From the NCBI RefSeq assembly GCF_963082655.1, contig NC_081554.1, positions 50,966,750 through 51,030,749 on the forward strand: 64,000 nucleotides of DNA, given 5' to 3'. Positions within the stretch are counted from its first letter, which is position 1. Each line of letters opens with the position of its first letter. The notes under the pieces are model-generated. The model was not told where the DNA came from. It searched no databases and saw only the letters and a program-made list of their open reading frames with translations. A program made the position numbers and the translations under genes. Shown here in pieces: positions 59,360-64,000 of this stretch. The stretch is from Stomoxys calcitrans (lineage: Eukaryota > Arthropoda > Insecta > Diptera > Muscidae).

Positions 59360-62300
59360 TTACGGCAAAAAATTCGGTTTAGTGCAACTCCCATGTTTTT
59401 CCTTCAAAAAACAAGCTCAAAATCGCATAATTAATATCCGAAAAATGGTTAAAAAAATTAAGGTGAGTTTGAAATTGCTGTAACATCTTTAGTTATGCGA
59501 ATTTCAAAATTCTGAAGACACCGTTTGATTCGTGAGGAAAACCTCTTTCCGTAGAGGTGCTAGATTAAGCAATACTGTAAAGGTTTCAGTGAAAAACATC
59601 GCAAAAACCAATATTTTTTGGGCGTAAAAATTCAAGGTCGTTTTCAAACTCGAAAACGCTGTAACTCCTTCATTTTTTCGAATTTCGAAAATTTTCTAGC
59701 ATTCCGCAGTTCGAAATTCGAAGACAATTCGAACAATAAACAGATTTACTTGAAATTCAACATTTTATTTTTTTTGCATTTTTTTAGCAAAGGCTAACCC
59801 CTTATGAAAATTTTCAATTTTTGATGCGAAAAAAATTTTCGAGTTGAGTATACAGTATTGAAGATTACGGCAAAAAATTCGGTTTAGTGCAACTCCCATG
59901 TTTTTCCTTCAAAAAACAAGCTCAAAATCGCATAATTAATATCCGAAAAATGGTTAAAAAAATTAAGGTGAGTTTGAAATTGCTGTAACATCTTTAGTTA
60001 TGCGAATTTCAAAATTCTGAAGACACCGTTGGATTCGTGAGGAAAACCTCTTTCCGTAGAGGTGCTAGATTAAGCAATACTGTAAAGGTTTCAGTGAAAA
60101 ACATCGCAAAAACCAATATTTTTTGGGCGTAAAAATTCAAGGTCGTTTTCAAACTCGAAAACGCTGTAACTCCTTCATTTTTTCGAATTTCGAAAATTTT
60201 CTAGCATTCCGCAGTTCGAAATTCGAAGACAATTCGAACAATAAACAGATTTACTTGAAATTCAACATTTTATTTTTTTTGCATTTTTTTAGCAAAGGCT
60301 AACCCCTTATGAAAATTTTCAATTTTTGATGCGAAAAAAATTGAGTATACAGTATTGAAGATTACGGCAAAAAATTCGGTTTAGTGCAACTCCCATGTTT
60401 TTCCTTCAAAAAACAAGCTCAAAATCGCATAATTAATATCCGAAAAATGGTTAAAAAAATTAAGGTGAGTTTGAAATTGCTGTAACATCTTTAGTTATGC
60501 GAATTTCAAAATTCTGAAGGCACCGTTTGATTCGTGAGGAAAACCTCTTTCCGTAGAGGTGCTAGATTAAGCAATACTGTAAAGGTTTCAGTGAAAAACA
60601 TCGCAAAAACCAATATTTTTTGGGCGTAAAAATTCAAGGTCGTTTTCAAACTCGAAAACGCTGTAACTCCTTCATTTTTTCGAATTTCGAAAATTTTCTA
60701 GCATTCCGCAGTTCGAAATTCGAAGACAATTCGAACAATAAACAGATTTACTTGAAATTCAACATTTTATTTTTTTTGCATTTTTTTAGCAAAGGCTAAA
60801 GGAAAAAAATTTTCGAGTTGAGTATACAGTATTGAAGATTACGGCAAAAAATTCGGTTTAGTGCAACTCCCATGTTTTTCCTTCAAAAAACAAGCTCAAA
60901 ATCGCATAATTAATATCCGAAAAATGGTTAAAAAAATTAAGGTGAGTTTGAAATTGCTGTAACATCTTTAGTTATGCGAATTTCAAAATTCTGAAGACAC
61001 CGTTGGATTCGTGAGGAAAACCTCTTTCCGTAGAGGTGCTAGATTAAGCAATACTGTAAAGGTTTCAGTGAAAAACATCGCAAAAACCAATATTTTTTGG
61101 GCGTAAAAATTCAAGGTCGTTTTCAAACTCGAAAACGCTGTAACTCCTTCATTTTTTCGAATTTCGAAAATTTTCTAGCATTCCGCAGTTCGAAATTCGA
61201 AGACAATTCGAACAATAAACAGATTTACTTGAAATTCAACATTTTATTTTTTTTGCATTTTTTTAGCAAAGGCTAACCCCTTATGAAAATTTTCAATTTT
61301 TGATGCGAAAAAAATTTTCGAGTTGAGTATACAGTATTGAAGATTACGGCAAAAAATTCGGTTTAGTGCAACTCCCATGTTTTTCCTTCAAAAAACAAGC
61401 TCAAAATCGCATAATTAATATCCGAAAAATGGTTAAAAAAATTAAGGTGAGTTTGAAATTGCTGTAACATCTTTAGTTATGCGAATTTCAAAATTCTGAA
61501 GACACCGTTGGATTCGTGAGGAAAACCTCTTTCCGTAGAGGTGCTAGATTAAGCAATACTGTAAAGGTTTCAGTGAAAAGCATCGCAAAAACCAATATTT
61601 TTTGGGCGTAAAAATTCAAGGTCGTTTTCAAGCTCGAAAACGCTGTAACTCCTTCATTTTTTCGAATTTCGAAAATTTTCTAGCATTCCGCAGTTCGAAA
61701 TTCGAAGACAATTCGAACAATAAACAGATTTACTTGAAATTCAACATTTTATTTTTTTTGCATTTTTTTAGCAAAGGCTAACCCCTTATGAAAATTTTCA
61801 ATTTTTGATGCGAAAAAAATTTTCGAGTTGAGTATACAGTATTGAAGATTACGGCAAAAAATTCGGTTTAATGCAACTCCCATGTTTTTCCTTCAAAAAA
61901 CAAGCTCAAAATCGCATAATTAATATCCGAAAAATGGTTTAAAAATTAAGGTGAGTTTGAAATTGCTGTAACATCTTTAGTTTTGCGAATTTCAAAATTC
62001 TGAAGACACCGGTGGATTCGTGAAGAAAATCTCTTTCCGTAGAGGTGCTAGATTAAGCAATACTGTAAAGGTTTCAGTGAAAAGCATCGCAAAAACCAAT
62101 ATTTTTTGGGCGTAAAAATTCAAGGTCGTTTTCAAGCTCGAAAACGCTGTAACTCCTTCATTTTTTCGAATTTCGAAAATTTTCTAGCATTCCGCAGTTC
62201 GAAATTCGAAGACAATTCGAACAATAAACAGATTTACTTGAAATTCAACATTTTATTTTTTTTGCATTTTTTTAGCAAAGGCTAACCCCTTATGAAAATT

Positions 62301-64000
62301 TTCAATTTTTGATGCGAAAAAAATTTTCGAGTTGAGTATACAGTATTGAAGATTACGGCAAAAAATTCGGTTTAATGCAACTCCCATGTTTTTCCTTCAA
62401 AAAACAAGCTCAAAATCGCATAATTAATATCCGAAAAATGGTTTAAAAATTAAGGTGAGTTTGAAATTGCTGTAACATCTTTAGTTTTGCGAATTTCAAA
62501 ATTCTGAAGACACCGGTGGATTCGTGAAGAAAATCTCTTTCCGTAATGGTGCTGGACGAGGCAATACTCTTTTATATTTCCTTGAAAACTTTAGAGTATT
62601 GCTTCAAAATTGCATAATTCATATCCAAAAAATGCAAGAAAACCAATGTGAGTTTGCAATAGCTGTAACTTCCTTAGTTTTGCTAACATCAAATGTTTTC
62701 AGACACCGTTTGATTCGTGAGGAAAACCTCTTTCCGTAGAGGTGCTAGATTAAGCAATACTGTAAAGGTTTCAGTGAAAAGCATCGCAAAAACCAATATT
62801 TTTTGGGCGTAAAAATTCAAGGTCGTTTTCAAGCTCGAAAACGCTGTAACTCCTTCATTTTTTCGAATTTCGAAAATTTTCTAGCATTCCGCAGTTCGAA
62901 ATTCGAAGACAATTCGAACAATAAACAGATTTACTTGAAATTCAACATTTTATTTTTTTTGCATTTTTTTAGCAAAGGCTAACCCCTTATGAAAATTTTC
63001 AATTTTTGATGCGAAGAAAATTTTCGAGTTGAGTATACAGTATTGAAGATTACGGCAAAAAATTCGGTTTAATGCAACTCCCATGTTTTTCCTTCAAAAA
63101 ACAAGCTCAAAATCGAATAATTAATATCCGAAAAATGGTTAAAAAATTAAGGTGAGTTTGAAATTGCTGTAACATCTTTAGTTTTGCGAATTTCAAAATT
63201 CTGAAGACACCGTTGGATTCGTGAAGAAAATCTCTTTCCGTAGAGGTGCTAGATGAAGCTTTCAGTGAAAAGCATCGCAAAAACCAATATTTTTTGGGCG
63301 TAAAAATTCAAGGTCGTTTTCAAGCTCGAAAACGCTGTAACTCCTTCATTTTTTCGAATTTCGAAAATTTTCTAGCATTCCGCAGTTCGAAATTCGAAGA
63401 CAATTCGAACAATAAACAGATTTACTTAAAATTCAACATTTTATTTTTTTTGCATTTTTTAGCAAAGGCTAACCCCTTATGAAAATTTTCAATTTTTGAT
63501 GCGAAGAAAATTTTCGAGTTGAGTATACAGTATTGAAGATTACGGCAAAAAATTCGGTTTAGTGCAACTCCCATGTTTTTCCTTCAAAAAACAAGCTCAA
63601 AATCGCATAATTAATATCCGAAAAATGGTTAAAAAAATTAAGGTGAGTTTGAAATTGCTGTAACATCTTTAGTTATGCGAATTTCAAAATTCTGAAGACA
63701 CCGTTGGATTCGTGAAGAAAATCTCTTTCCGTAATGGTGCTAGATGAAGCAATACTGTAAAGTTTTCAGTGAAAAGCATCGCAAAAACCAATATTTTTTG
63801 GGCGTAAAAATTCAAGGTCGTTTTCAAGCTCGAAAACGCTGTAACTCCTTCATTTTTTTCGAATTTCGAAAATTTTCTAGCATTCCGCAGTTCGAAATTC
63901 GAAGACAATTCGAACAATAAACAGATTTACTTGAAATTCAACATTTTATTTTTTTTTGCATTTTTTTAGCAAAGGCTAACCCCTTATGAAAATTTTCAAT

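Larger units (their letters stand above)
42512..64000 (+). repeat. Main satellite array, 505-bp monomer, at least 42 units
   Basis: The marker 'gattacggcaaaaaattcgg' (first base of TTACGGC) occurs 41 times between 42952 and 63540. Usual spacing is 505 bp. Variants are 449 (three times), 477, 490, 497, 501, 508-510, 516/517 and 697-699. Monomers beyond about 45 kb differ by only a few percent; the first two or three at the left edge are more diverged, as expected at an array border. Other landmarks in each unit are 'gagttgagtatacagtattg', 'gcattccgcagttcgaaat', 'gacaccgttggattcgtga' and a T-rich block. The array runs off the window. No monomer encodes a protein longer than about 80 codons. Confidence 0.98.

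Noticed and set aside
45387..63482. Repeated 77-80 codon open frames in satellite monomers (for example 45387-45620, 56037-56270)
   Set aside because: They exist only in monomers with 'gatgaagc'; most monomers read 'gattaagc' and have no start. Composition follows the A/T-rich repeat, with no domain.
42512..64000. Hammerhead ribozyme or CENP-B box in the satellite
   Set aside because: No CTGATGA/GAAA arrangement and no match to the CENP-B box pattern were found by eye in the monomer.

Overview
The window is eukaryotic, AT-rich and almost entirely non-coding. It most likely comes from a calyptrate (muscid-like) fly. Reasons: the only host gene is an insect-type Trim9, the non-LTR retrotransposon fragments are of dipteran types, and several dispersed families resemble repeats common in house-fly and stable-fly genomes (this last point is from memory, not from a search). 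No bacterial-type operon, rRNA, tRNA gene or CRISPR array is visible.

Host gene. Three + strand exons (181-319, 15652-15885, 37619-37908) join in frame across canonical GT/AG sites. They encode the last 220 residues of a TRIM9-type E3 ubiquitin ligase: the C-terminal part of the fibronectin type III domain, then the whole SPRY domain and the stop codon. The RING, B-box, coiled-coil and COS parts must lie upstream of the window. The two complete introns are about 15.3 and 21.7 kb and are packed with decayed mobile elements.

Intron 1 (320-15651) holds palindrome-ended elements with about 150-bp internal tandem repeats (families H1, H2, H3), mariner-type MITEs (M0, M1, M2), five non-LTR retrotransposon remnants (LINE-A to LINE-E), a degenerate repeat family (D1) and a tRNA-derived SINE (S1). 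Intron 2 (15886-37618) holds a 205-bp minisatellite next to the exon, more H and D elements, SINEs S2-S6, MITEs M3 and M4, more LINE pieces, an 840-bp pentanucleotide satellite, a 16-bp minisatellite and an 882-bp duplicated block of short repeats.

Downstream of Trim9. The 3' UTR is followed by an inverted, diverged block of a satellite (about 38.48-40.35 kb), a 2-kb A/T-rich spacer, and a direct array of the same satellite from about 42.51 kb to the end of the window (at least 21.5 kb). The basic monomer is 505 bp, with 449, 477, 490, 497, 501, 517 and 699-bp variants arranged in higher-order repeats, including a 2525-bp five-monomer unit present twice. Each monomer has a 13-bp perfect dyad and a pair of splice-like signals. 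This array is the most unusual object in the window.

LINE, SINE, H, D and M names are working labels used only here. Boundaries of decayed repeats are approximate. Functional statements about repeats are inference unless marked otherwise.
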